This document shows, one piece after another, positions 41,972 through 49,962 of a stretch of 60,479 nucleotides of DNA. Position numbers and translations under genes: made by a program. How positions within the stretch are numbered: position 1 is the first letter of the stretch; each line of letters starts with the position of its first letter. The notes under the pieces are model-generated. The model saw only the letters and a program-made list of their open reading frames with translations. It did no database searches and had not been told where the DNA came from. This DNA is from Bradyrhizobium hereditatis (GTDB taxonomy: Bacteria; Pseudomonadota; Alphaproteobacteria; Rhizobiales; Xanthobacteraceae): contig NZ_JAGKJK010000026.1 of the NCBI RefSeq assembly GCF_020329435.1, positions 1 through 60,479 on the forward strand. The letters run 5' to 3'.

Positions 41972-42703
41972 TCATTTCCCCGTGATATAGCCGGGGATCG
42001 CCAGGCTGCGTTCGAGGAAGCGCATGCCGGTGACGACGATGATGTTGATCGCAAGATACATCACGGTCGCGGCGGTGAAGGCTTCGAACACCTGGAACGA
42101 AAATTCCTGCATCGCGCGCGCCTGGCCGGTGAGCTCGATCAGACCGATCGTGATCGCCACCGAGGTGTTCTTGACGGTATTGAGAAATTCGGACGTCAGC
42201 GGCGGCATGATGATGCGGAACGCCATCGGCAGCAGCACGTAACGATAGCCTTGCGTCAAGGTCAGCCCGAGCGCGGTCGCGGCCTGCTTCTGGCCCCGCG
42301 GCAGCGAGGCAATGCCGGCGGCGAGCTGCACGGCGACGCGCGCCGACATGAACAGCCCGACGCCGATCGCGGCCGTCCAGAACGGCGCATTCGGAAGCTG
42401 CTTCAGCCAGAGCCCGGCAGCACGCGGCAGCAACTCGGGCAGCACGAAGAACCACAGAAACAGCTGCACCAGCAGCGGCATGTTGCGGAAGAATTCGACG
42501 TAAGCGAAGCCGATCCAGGATGCCGTCTTCGACGGCAGCGAGCGCAGGATACCGATGACCGTACCGAAGATCAGCGCAATGATCCAAGCCAGCAGCGCCG
42601 TCTTGATCGTCAGCCATAGTCCGGACACCAGCATGTCGAGATAGGTGCCCGACCCCGTCGGGTTCGGCTCGAAGAAGATGTGCCAGTTCCAATTGTAGTT
42701 CAC
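41972..42703 (-). CDS. gltJ: Amino-acid ABC transporter permease (GltJ type)
   Basis: A 243-residue permease starting MNYNWNWHIFFEPNPTGSGT, a GltJ-type N-terminus. Membrane segments occur around WLTIKTALLAWIIALIFGTV and PLLVQLFLWFFVLPELL; the EAA loop includes ASLPRGQKQAATALGLTLTQ. Typical partner of GltK. It is 145 bp downstream of gltI, a gap that holds a hairpin plus T-tract. Confidence 0.94.
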   Translation of the reverse strand: MNYNWNWHIFFEPNPTGSGTYLDMLVSGLWLTIKTALLAWIIALIFGTVIGILRSLPSKTASWIGFAYVEFFRNMPLLVQLFLWFFVLPELLPRAAGLWLKQLPNAPFWTAAIGVGLFMSARVAVQLAAGIASLPRGQKQAATALGLTLTQGYRYVLLPMAFRIIMPPLTSEFLNTVKNTSVAITIGLIELTGQARAMQEFSFQVFEAFTAATVMYLAINIIVVTGMRFLERSLAIPGYITGK

Positions 42704-42755
42704 GAAGCACCCCGCCCGAAAGCGCCGGTAAAGCCCTTGTTCACTAACGCTTATG

Positions 42756-42795
42756 CAAAAGTCCGGCCATTCTGCATTTCAAAATGGCCGGACTA
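42756..42795 (-). terminator. Attenuating hairpin between gltI and gltJ
   Basis: On the minus strand AGTCCGGCCATT / AATGGCCGGACT (42784-42795 with 42761-42772) form a perfect 12-bp stem with an 11-base loop, followed by TTTTGC. It lies between the binding-protein gene and the permease genes. Such partial terminators commonly raise binding-protein expression relative to permeases. Confidence 0.75.
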
Positions 42796-42848
42796 TTGCT
42801 GTTCGCCTTCATCCTGAGGAGCAGCGCTCCTCACCATGAGGCTCTGGC

Positions 42849-43760
42849 TTACTTATACGAATCCGGATCCGGCGAGTCCGACGGCTTCGCAAACTGGTTC
42901 TTCAGCTCGGCGCTGATCGGCACGTTGAGGTTCAGCCCCTTCGGTGGAATCTTCTGCATGAACCACTTGTCGTAGATCTTCTGCCCCTCGCCGCCCGTAT
43001 AGAGCGCGGTAGTTGCAGCATCGACCACCTTCTTGAAGGCCGGATCGTCCTTGCGCAGCATGATGCCGTAAGGCTCGGGCTTGGAAAATGCATCCTTGGA
43101 GATCACATAATCACCCGGCGCCTTCGAGCCGGCCACCAGGCTTGCCAGCAGGATGTCATCCATCACGAACGCCACCGCGCGGTCGGTCTCGACCATCAGG
43201 AACGCTTCGGCGTGATCCTTGGCGGGAATGATGTTGATGTTGAGGCTGCGCGCGGCGTTGGCCTCAGTAAGCTGCTTGATGTTGGTGGTGCCAGCGGTGG
43301 AGACCACCGACTTGCCCTTGAGATCGTCGATCGAGTTGATCTTGCTCGCCTTCTTTGAAACGTAGCGGCTTGCGGTCAGAAAGTGGGTGTTTGTATAGGA
43401 AATCTGCTTCTGCCGTTCGACGTTATTCGTGGTCGAGCCGCATTCGAGATCAATGGTGCCGTTGGCGAGCAGCGGGATGCGCGTCGAGGACGTGACTGGA
43501 TTGAGTTTGATCTCGAGCTTGTCGAGCTTGAGCTCCTTCTTCACGGCATCGACGATCTTGTAGCAGATGTCCATAGCGTAGCCGATCGGCTTCTGGTTGT
43601 CGTCGAGATAGGAGAACGGAATCGACGAGTCGCGATAGCCGAGCGTGATGGCGCCGGTTTCCTTGACGTTCTTCAGCGTCCCGGTGAGTTCCTGGGCCAT
43701 TGCCGGGGTGGTGCACAGCGCACCCGCGAGCAAACAGCCGATAATCTGACGATGTTTCAC
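42849..43760 (-). CDS. gltI: Glutamate/aspartate-type ABC transporter substrate-binding protein
   Basis: A 303-residue periplasmic binding protein with a signal peptide (KHRQIIGCLLAGALCTTPAMA) and a mature part with ITLGYRDSSIPFSYLDDNQK, RIPLLANGTIDLECGSTTNN and YVISKDAFSKPEPYGIMLRK, as in GltI/AatJ for glutamate and aspartate. It starts at GTG 43760, with GGAGGGAG seven bases upstream. Stereospecificity cannot be read from sequence; the D-enzyme neighbours make D-Glu/D-Asp or their mixtures possible. It is 43 bp after the LysR gene. Confidence 0.93.
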   Translation of the reverse strand: MKHRQIIGCLLAGALCTTPAMAQELTGTLKNVKETGAITLGYRDSSIPFSYLDDNQKPIGYAMDICYKIVDAVKKELKLDKLEIKLNPVTSSTRIPLLANGTIDLECGSTTNNVERQKQISYTNTHFLTASRYVSKKASKINSIDDLKGKSVVSTAGTTNIKQLTEANAARSLNINIIPAKDHAEAFLMVETDRAVAFVMDDILLASLVAGSKAPGDYVISKDAFSKPEPYGIMLRKDDPAFKKVVDAATTALYTGGEGQKIYDKWFMQKIPPKGLNLNVPISAELKNQFAKPSDSPDPDSYK

Positions 43761-43803
43761 GTAACTTCTCCCTCCAAAGGTTTCAGATGATTGCTCATCC
43801 ACC

Positions 43804-44772
43804 CTAACTCAGCGACTTGCCGGGCCGTTTGGCCGGCGGTCTCGAGCCTGTTTTGGCAAGACCGCCTCCGGCGTGCCCGGTACTATACCTGCACAATTCG
43901 GACCAAAACAGATTTAGCGGCCGCTGGCTATTCGTCCGATCGCGAAATGCTACTAAGGATAAAGGCAGCGCCCACTTCTCGCCGCCGATCGGAGTTAACC
44001 GCTTCCGGCCGGACGCCGCCGCGGTGCTCTCCGTTAACCAAGCGACGCCCCGGCCAGCGAGCGCCATGCCGCATAAAACATCGGACATGTCGCTTTCAAT
44101 GACCCGCACGCCGACAATCGGGGCGCCTTCCAGGATCAGATCGACCAGCCGGGCGAAATAGACGCCGGGCGAATACATCAAAAGCGGCACCGGATGCGAC
44201 GCCCGCCCGGGCAGCAATCCACCGCCCTTGGCGACCAGCCCCACGCTGGCATAGGGCCGCAGCAATTCAGTGCCGAGGGTGACGCGCTCGTAGCGATCCG
44301 GATCGAGATGGATCGGCTGCTGGGCATGATGGTAGCAGATCATCAGGTCGACATTGTCCGAGACCAGCGAGGTCACGAGATCGTGGATGTTGCCGACGAC
44401 GACCGAGCAGCTCAGCCGCCGCTCCTGTGACCAGGCCTGCCACCAATGAGGCAGCCGTGCGGTTGCCATCGCGAACGGCAGGGCAATGCGGATATGTTCA
44501 TTGCGGCGAAGCGGCTTGCCGCCCAGTTCGTCGCGGCTGTCGAGCATCTGCCGCAGGAGTTCGCCGGCATGCTCGCGGAAGCGCTCACCCTGCGGCGTGA
44601 GCTGCGTCGGGTAGACGCTGCGGTCGATCAGGTCGAAACCGAGCCAGGCCTCCAGCGACTTGATGCGGCGGCTGAACGCGGCCTGCGACGTGTTTCGTCT
44701 TTCTGCTGCACGGGTAAAATTGCCGGTCTCGGCCACCATCAGAAAATCCTGAAGCCAGCGCAGCTCCATCAT
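43804..44772 (-). CDS. LysR-family regulator of the D-amino-acid locus
   Basis: A 322-residue LysR protein. HTH: GNFTRAAERRNTSQAAFSRR then IKSLEAWLGFDLIDRSVYPT; then a ligand-binding domain ending ...SELCRYSTGHAGGGL. The start is taken at ATG 44772 (an ATG at 44769 is next); the longer frame to 44886 has no ribosome-binding site. It is divergent from dadA, with two matching palindromes between them, and just upstream of gltI on the same strand, so it is likely the local, ligand-responsive regulator. Confidence 0.9.
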   Translation of the reverse strand: MMELRWLQDFLMVAETGNFTRAAERRNTSQAAFSRRIKSLEAWLGFDLIDRSVYPTQLTPQGERFREHAGELLRQMLDSRDELGGKPLRRNEHIRIALPFAMATARLPHWWQAWSQERRLSCSVVVGNIHDLVTSLVSDNVDLMICYHHAQQPIHLDPDRYERVTLGTELLRPYASVGLVAKGGGLLPGRASHPVPLLMYSPGVYFARLVDLILEGAPIVGVRVIESDMSDVLCGMALAGRGVAWLTESTAAASGRKRLTPIGGEKWALPLSLVAFRDRTNSQRPLNLFWSELCRYSTGHAGGGLAKTGSRPPAKRPGKSLS

Positions 44773-44923
44773 GGCCCCCGCGCTGCAGGCGACCGGCGCG
44801 GTAGGGCGACGGCGGCCGCCCTCGGACCGCACGGGATTGCGGATACCGTGCCGCGTTGGTTCTCGATAGGAAATCTGAAGCCCCATGCCGCCAAAGCTAG
44901 CGGATCGGCCTCTCGCATGACCA

Positions 44924-44938
44924 ATGCAAGCTTTGCAT
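44924..44938. promoter_or_regulatory. LysR-type operator candidate, site 1
   Basis: ATGCAA-GCT-TTGCAT, a perfect inverted repeat with 6-bp arms and a 3-bp spacer, fits the T-N11-A LysR box. It lies 152 bases upstream of the LysR gene start and is followed by CATG, as is site 2. Confidence 0.72.
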
Positions 44939-45057
44939 CATGGCGGGCCGCCGGCTCCGCTTCAGCCATTCCCGTCAATCCTTGCCGTATCATCTGAGCC
45001 CCCGCGCCTCGCCCAAGAAAGATCATTCTCCTTAGCCTGCCACGTCTCCGGAAGGCT

Positions 45058-45088
45058 ATGCAAATTTTGCATCATGCAGAGTTCGCAT
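45058..45088. promoter_or_regulatory. LysR-type operator candidates, site 2 and a degenerate site 3
   Basis: ATGCAA-ATT-TTGCAT at 45058-45072 has the same half-sites as site 1, centre-to-centre 134 bp away, and is also followed by CATG. A degenerate third copy, ATGCAGAGTTCGCAT, runs from 45074 to 45088. Site 2 is 115 bases upstream of dadA. Shared half-sites in a divergent region with a LysR gene are strong, though indirect, evidence for regulation. Confidence 0.7.
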
Positions 45089-45187
45089 CAGTAGCGGGCT
45101 TCGGGGCGGCCTAACCTCGCGAGCGACAATGCTTCGGCCGGTCTGACTCACGCGTCGATCGGGCGATCACCAGAACGAGACCTTGAA

Positions 45188-46450
45188 ATGAAAATCTGTG
45201 TACTAGGCGCCGGCGTCATCGGACTGACCACCGCATGGTGCCTCGCGGAAGCCGGGCACGACGTCGTCATCATCGACCGGCATGCTTCGACCGGGAAAGA
45301 TGCCAGCGCCGCCAACGGCGCCCAGCTCTCCTACGCGTTCGTGGCGCCGTTGGCGTCGCCGGCAACACTCAAGAAGCTGCCGGCGCTATTGCTGTCGCCT
45401 GACGCCCCGATGCGTATCCGCGCTGGCCTCGATCCGGCCCTTATCTCCTGGGGCATACGATTCCTGCTCGCTTGCCGGCCGGGCGCTGTGCGCGAGACCG
45501 TTGCGGCACAGCTCGCGCTCGCCGCCTTGAGCCGGCGTGAGCTGACACGACTGACGCAAAGCCTGGGCCTGTCGTTCGGGCTACGGACGGCCGGCAAGCT
45601 GGTGATTTACCGCTCGGCGCGCGAATTCAAGACGGCATTCCGCAGCGTCGTCGCGACCGGCAAGCAACACGATCAGCAGGTTCTGACCGCGGCCGAATGC
45701 CTCGCGCTGGAGCCGGCGCTCCAGCTTGATGCGGGGCAACTCGCGGGCGGTATCTTTACTGCTTCCGAACAGGTCGGAGATTGCGCCGCGTTCTGCGCAG
45801 CGCTGACAATTCGCCTGAGACAGCGAAGCAATGTCGAGTGGCTGCTCGATACGCCCATTATCGGGCCGATACGATCCGGCGGCCGGCTCGTCGCCATCGA
45901 TACCGGCAAGGGACAGGTGCAGGCGGACCATTTTGTTCTATGCATGGGCGCGACGTCAGGCGCGTTTGCGCGAGCATGCGGCTTTTATCTGCCGATCTAT
46001 CCGCTCAAGGGCTACAGCATCACGCTTACGCCGCCGGCGGGGGCGCGCATTCTTCGACACAGCGTCACCGACATGGCGCGCAAGCTGGTGTTCGCTCCGC
46101 TCGCGCGGGATGGACGACCGGCGGTCAGGATCGCTGGCATCGCCGACCTTGAAAGAAACGACATGACACTCGATGGCCAGCGCGTCGACATTCTGCGACG
46201 CGCCGCGGCCGAGCTGCTCGGGATCGACGCGGCCGGTGACATAGCGCCATGGTGCGGGCTGCGCCCAACCACGCCGGACAGCCGGCCGATCATCGGTTGG
46301 TCGCCGCTCGACGGTCTCTTCATCAATTCGGGCCACGGCATGCTCGGCTGGACCCTGGCCTGCGGCAGCGCGCGGCTCACGGCCGACATGATCGAACGCA
46401 AACGCTCGACCAGCGAAACGAGCGCCTTTGCCCTGCGGCGCGCGGCCTAG
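45188..46450 (+). CDS. dadA: D-amino-acid dehydrogenase, DadA family
   Basis: A 420-residue DAO-family flavoprotein. FAD motif VLGAGVIGLTTAWCLAEAGH at residues 4-23, then ANGAQLSYAFVAPLASP; C-terminal GLRPTTPDSRPIIGWS and NSGHGMLGWTLACGSARL are diagnostic for DadA. It oxidises D-amino acids to 2-oxoacids and ammonia, passing electrons to the respiratory chain. It is divergent from the LysR gene. No alanine racemase is beside it, unlike the classical dadAX pair, so substrates are likely external D-amino acids. Confidence 0.93.
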   Translation: MKICVLGAGVIGLTTAWCLAEAGHDVVIIDRHASTGKDASAANGAQLSYAFVAPLASPATLKKLPALLLSPDAPMRIRAGLDPALISWGIRFLLACRPGAVRETVAAQLALAALSRRELTRLTQSLGLSFGLRTAGKLVIYRSAREFKTAFRSVVATGKQHDQQVLTAAECLALEPALQLDAGQLAGGIFTASEQVGDCAAFCAALTIRLRQRSNVEWLLDTPIIGPIRSGGRLVAIDTGKGQVQADHFVLCMGATSGAFARACGFYLPIYPLKGYSITLTPPAGARILRHSVTDMARKLVFAPLARDGRPAVRIAGIADLERNDMTLDGQRVDILRRAAAELLGIDAAGDIAPWCGLRPTTPDSRPIIGWSPLDGLFINSGHGMLGWTLACGSARLTADMIERKRSTSETSAFALRRAA

Positions 46451-46717
46451 CGCGACCCACACTGCGAATGAATGGAACCGACCTCTCCCGGGCAGGTCCA
46501 TAGCGCTGTTTCGAACATGTCGTGATGCACGGCAGGCAAATTCCGTCTCTCGGGATGGCCGCGTCAGGCCAATTGTCGCACATGCCATTCCAGCCGATTG
46601 CAGCGCCGCCGCTTGTCAATAAGCTTTTCTTCTACGGCGATTTCGGGGAAGATCGCCTCCGGGAAAGAAAACAAACGCGCCTCACCAAAAAAGGGGGCCG
46701 ACGGGGAGTGTTACGAA

Positions 46718-47689
46718 ATGTTGCGACGCAGCCATTTGACGATCGCTGTCGCCGCCATCGGCATGCTGATATCGGCAGCCGCCGGCGCGCAGGAATATCC
46801 CACCAAACCGATCACGCTGATCGTCCCATGGCCGGCGGGCGGCTCGACCGATATCTCGATGCGGGCGATCGCCGAAAGCGCGTCCAAGGTGCTAGGACAG
46901 CCGATCGTCATCGACAACAAGGCCGGCGGCAGCGGCACGGTCGGCCCGGCCACCATGGCGGCAAGCGCCAAGCCCGACGGCTACACCATCGCGCAAATTC
47001 CGATCACCGTCTTCCGCCTGCCCTTGATGCAGGAGGTCTCGTGGAATCCGGACAAGGACTTCACCTATATCATCCACCTCACCGGCTACACGTTCGGGGT
47101 CACCACCAGCGCCGAGTCGCCCTTCAAGACGTGGAAGGACGTCGTCGATTACGCCAAGCAGAATCCCGGCAAGGTGACCTATGCGACACCGGGCGCCGGC
47201 ACGTCGCTGCATATCGGCATGGAGCAGATTGCATCGATGGCCGGCATCAAGCTGACGCAGGTGCCGTTCAAGGGCGGCGCGGAAACCAATGCCGCTGTGC
47301 TGGGGCAGCACACCATGCTGCAGGCGGATTCGACCGGCTGGCGGCCGCTCGTCGATGCCGGCAAGCTGCGGCTGTTGATGGTATGGACCTCGGCGCGCTC
47401 GCCGAACTATCCTGATGTGCCGACGCTGAAGGAGCTCGGCTATCCCATGGTCTACGACTCCCCGTTCGGCATCGCCGGACCGAAGGGCATGGACCCGAAG
47501 ATCGTCGCCAAGCTGCACGACGCGTTCAAGAAGGCGCTGGAAGATCCGGCTGTGATCGCCACGCTGGCCAAGTTCGACATGGTGCCGAACTACAAGAATA
47601 CCGAAGACTACAAGAAGTTCGTCGTCGAGGTTACCGAGTCAGAGCGTAAGGTGGTCGACAGGCTCGGTTTGGCGAAGAAGACGAATTGA
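46718..47689 (+). CDS. tctC: Bug/TctC-family receptor of the tctCBA transporter
   Basis: A 323-residue Bug protein with a signal peptide (LRRSHLTIAVAAIGMLISAA) and YPTKPITLIVPWPAGGSTDI, IVIDNKAGGSGTVGPATMAA and YATPGAGTSLHIGMEQIA. The ATG at 46718 follows GGGGAG. It binds a carboxylate in the periplasm and delivers it to TctAB, which are just downstream. In the next gap lies a repeat, but no other gene. Confidence 0.94.
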   Translation: MLRRSHLTIAVAAIGMLISAAAGAQEYPTKPITLIVPWPAGGSTDISMRAIAESASKVLGQPIVIDNKAGGSGTVGPATMAASAKPDGYTIAQIPITVFRLPLMQEVSWNPDKDFTYIIHLTGYTFGVTTSAESPFKTWKDVVDYAKQNPGKVTYATPGAGTSLHIGMEQIASMAGIKLTQVPFKGGAETNAAVLGQHTMLQADSTGWRPLVDAGKLRLLMVWTSARSPNYPDVPTLKELGYPMVYDSPFGIAGPKGMDPKIVAKLHDAFKKALEDPAVIATLAKFDMVPNYKNTEDYKKFVVEVTESERKVVDRLGLAKKTN

Positions 47690-47697
47690 ACTCCGCC

Positions 47698-47840
47698 GTG
47701 TCCCGGACGCGGTGCAGCGCGCTTGGCGCTGCTCCGCGGAGCCGGGACCCACTGCGTCCGCAAACACTACGCCCGCAAATTTATGGACCCCGGCTCTGCA
47801 GCGCACCACTTCCGTGCTGCGCAGCGTCCGGGGAACGGCT
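47698..47840. repeat. Intergenic repeat (family C) between tctC and tctB
   Basis: GTGTCCCGGACGCGGTGCAG and the inverted form GTGCTGCGCAGCGTCCGGGG frame a central CCGGGACC ... GGACCCCGGCTC. The same family recurs at 57280-57430. Such elements are plentiful in bradyrhizobial intergenic space. It may dampen tctBA relative to tctC. Confidence 0.8.
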
Positions 47841-47853
47841 GAAAGAGTAATCG

Positions 47854-48339
47854 ATGAGTAACGACAGCCACGTCAAATTCCGCCTCAACAATTCCGAACT
47901 GTGGGGCGGGCTGATCGGGCTTGCTTTCGGCGGCTACGTCATCTGGTCCGGGCTCAAGCTCAAGCTCGGCACCATCAACGATCCCGGCGCCGGCTTCGTG
48001 CTGTTCTATGCCGGTATCCTGATGTGCTTGTTCGCCACTTCGATCATCATCTCCGCATTGACAGAGGGCGGGCCGACCTTCGGCTCGCGCTGGGTGAGCA
48101 CGCGCTGGACCAAGCCGTTGCTCGTCATCATCTGCCTCGTCGCGTTTTCCTTCGCGCTCAACCCCCTCGGCTTTCTGCTCTCTTCCATTCCGCTGATGTT
48201 GCTGTTGTTGCGCGTGGTCGATCCGGTGCGCTGGTCGCTGGCCATTCCGATTGCAGTACTCGTTCCGCTTGGCATGTGGTGGATCCTCAAACGCCTGCTG
48301 CTGATCCAGTTGCCATCAGGCATTTTCGAAATCGGCTGA
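47854..48339 (+). CDS. tctB: Tripartite tricarboxylate transporter small membrane subunit TctB
   Basis: A 161-residue protein with four membrane segments (SELWGGLIGLAFGGYVIWSG, FVLFYAGILMCLFATSII, PLLVIICLVAFSFALNPLGF, LAIPIAVLVPLGMWWILKRL), the standard TctB layout. It supports the large subunit TctA. Seven bp separate it from tctA. Confidence 0.92.
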   Translation: MSNDSHVKFRLNNSELWGGLIGLAFGGYVIWSGLKLKLGTINDPGAGFVLFYAGILMCLFATSIIISALTEGGPTFGSRWVSTRWTKPLLVIICLVAFSFALNPLGFLLSSIPLMLLLLRVVDPVRWSLAIPIAVLVPLGMWWILKRLLLIQLPSGIFEIG

Positions 48340-48346
48340 TCGCACC

Positions 48347-49855
48347 ATGGATACACTCGTTAATGTCGCCCATGGCTTCGGCGTCGCGCTTCAGCCCATC
48401 AATCTGATCTACTGCTTCATCGGCGTCTTCATCGGCACGCTGGTCGGCGTGCTGCCCGGCATCGGTCCAATCTCGGCGATGTCGCTCTTGCTGCCAATTA
48501 CGCTGTCGGGCACCCCGGAATCCGGCATCATCATGATGGCCGGCATCTATTACGGCTCGATGTATGGCGGCTCCACCACATCGATCCTGGTCAATATTCC
48601 CGGCGAGGCCGCTTCCGTCGTCACCTGTATCGACGGCCACCAGATGGCCAAGGAGGGCCGCGCCGGTCCGGCGCTCGGCATCGCGGCGTTCGGCTCGTTC
48701 TTCGCCGGGACCTTCGCGCTGATCGCGCTGATGCTGGTGGCGCCGAAGCTCGCCAGTGTGGCGATCGCGTTCGGACCGGCGGAATATTTCAGCCTGATGG
48801 TGCTTGGCCTCGTCGTCCTGACCTTCCTGACGCAGGGCTCAATGGCGAAGGCGCTGTTGATGGCGTGCGTCGGCGTCGTGCTCGGCGTGGTCGGGCTCGA
48901 CAGCATCACCGCGCAGCCGCGCCTGACCTTCGGCCGGGTGGAGCTGATCGACGGCATCGGCCTCGTCCCTGTGGTGATGGGCCTGTTCGGTGTCGCTGAA
49001 GTGCTGCTGAATACCGAGCAGGTCATCAAGCGCGACATCATCAACACCAAGATCACGCACCTGTTTCCAAGCAGGGAGGACTGGAAAGTCACGACCGGTC
49101 CGATGTCGCGCGGAACGATCCTTGGGTTTTTCCTCGGCATTCTGCCCGGAGGCGGCGCGGTGATCTCGTCGTTCGCCTCGTACGCGCTCGAGAAGCGGCT
49201 GTCCAAAACGCCCGAGCGGTTCGGACATGGTGCCATCGAGGGCGTGGCAGGTCCCGAAGCCGCCAACAACGCCGCTGCCGGCGGCGCCTTCATTCCGCTG
49301 ATGACGCTCGGCATTCCGCCGAATGTGGTAATGGCGCTGTTGCTCGGCGCCTTCGTCATCCATGGCCTGCAGCCCGGCCCGCTGATGATCACGCAGAACC
49401 CCGGCCTGTTCTGGGGCATCGTCGCCAGCATGTATATCGGCAATCTGATGCTGCTCGTGCTCAATTTGCCGATGATCGGGATGTGGGTTCAGCTGCTCAA
49501 GCTGCCCTACAACGTCCTGTTCCCGCTGATCATCCTGTTCACAATCATCGGCGTCTATTGCTCCAGCAACAACGTGTTCGACGTCCACGTCATGATCGCG
49601 TTCGGCGTGATCGGCTATTTCATGCGCAAGCTCGGCTACGAGCCCGCGCCACTGGTGCTGGCGTTCGTGCTGGGGCCGATGCTGGAGAACAATCTGCGCA
49701 AGTCGCTGATCCTGTCGCAGGGCGATCTCATAACCTTCGTGGAACGTCCGATCTCGGCCGTCTGCCTGACGTTCGCGCTGGTACTGCTGGTCGCGCCGCT
49801 GCTGCCATCGCTCGCCAAGAAACGCGAGCTGGTCGCGCTGGATGAAGAGGCGTAA
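48347..49855 (+). CDS. tctA: Tripartite tricarboxylate transporter large membrane subunit TctA
   Basis: A 502-residue protein with about 11-12 membrane segments. Diagnostic glycine-rich motifs GVLPGIGPISAMSLLLPIT near residue 35, YYGSMYGGSTTSILVNIPGE near 65 and GILPGGGAVISSFASYALEK near 265 are present. TctA carries out cation-coupled uptake of the ligand bound by the Bug receptor. With tctC and tctB it forms a complete system; the ligand is not determined by sequence. Confidence 0.95.
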   Translation: MDTLVNVAHGFGVALQPINLIYCFIGVFIGTLVGVLPGIGPISAMSLLLPITLSGTPESGIIMMAGIYYGSMYGGSTTSILVNIPGEAASVVTCIDGHQMAKEGRAGPALGIAAFGSFFAGTFALIALMLVAPKLASVAIAFGPAEYFSLMVLGLVVLTFLTQGSMAKALLMACVGVVLGVVGLDSITAQPRLTFGRVELIDGIGLVPVVMGLFGVAEVLLNTEQVIKRDIINTKITHLFPSREDWKVTTGPMSRGTILGFFLGILPGGGAVISSFASYALEKRLSKTPERFGHGAIEGVAGPEAANNAAAGGAFIPLMTLGIPPNVVMALLLGAFVIHGLQPGPLMITQNPGLFWGIVASMYIGNLMLLVLNLPMIGMWVQLLKLPYNVLFPLIILFTIIGVYCSSNNVFDVHVMIAFGVIGYFMRKLGYEPAPLVLAFVLGPMLENNLRKSLILSQGDLITFVERPISAVCLTFALVLLVAPLLPSLAKKRELVALDEEA

Positions 49856-49962
49856 GCCGCCCCCGACAGATGGGCGTCAATCGACCGATCGTTGCCCTAC
49901 CGCGTGACAAGCGGTTATTATGGACCGTCCGTGAGGACAGGAATCCAGACGTGGGGTCCGCG

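Noticed and set aside
41277..42710. A single 477-codon frame spanning gltJ and gltK
   Set aside because: The first half is in the wrong frame for the GltJ permease, whose true frame (41972-42703) has the family motifs. Only the second half is real, as gltK.
46522..47415. A 297-codon frame overlapping tctC in another reading frame
   Set aside because: It overlaps the diagnostic Bug sequence and lacks a coherent protein; shadow of the real gene.
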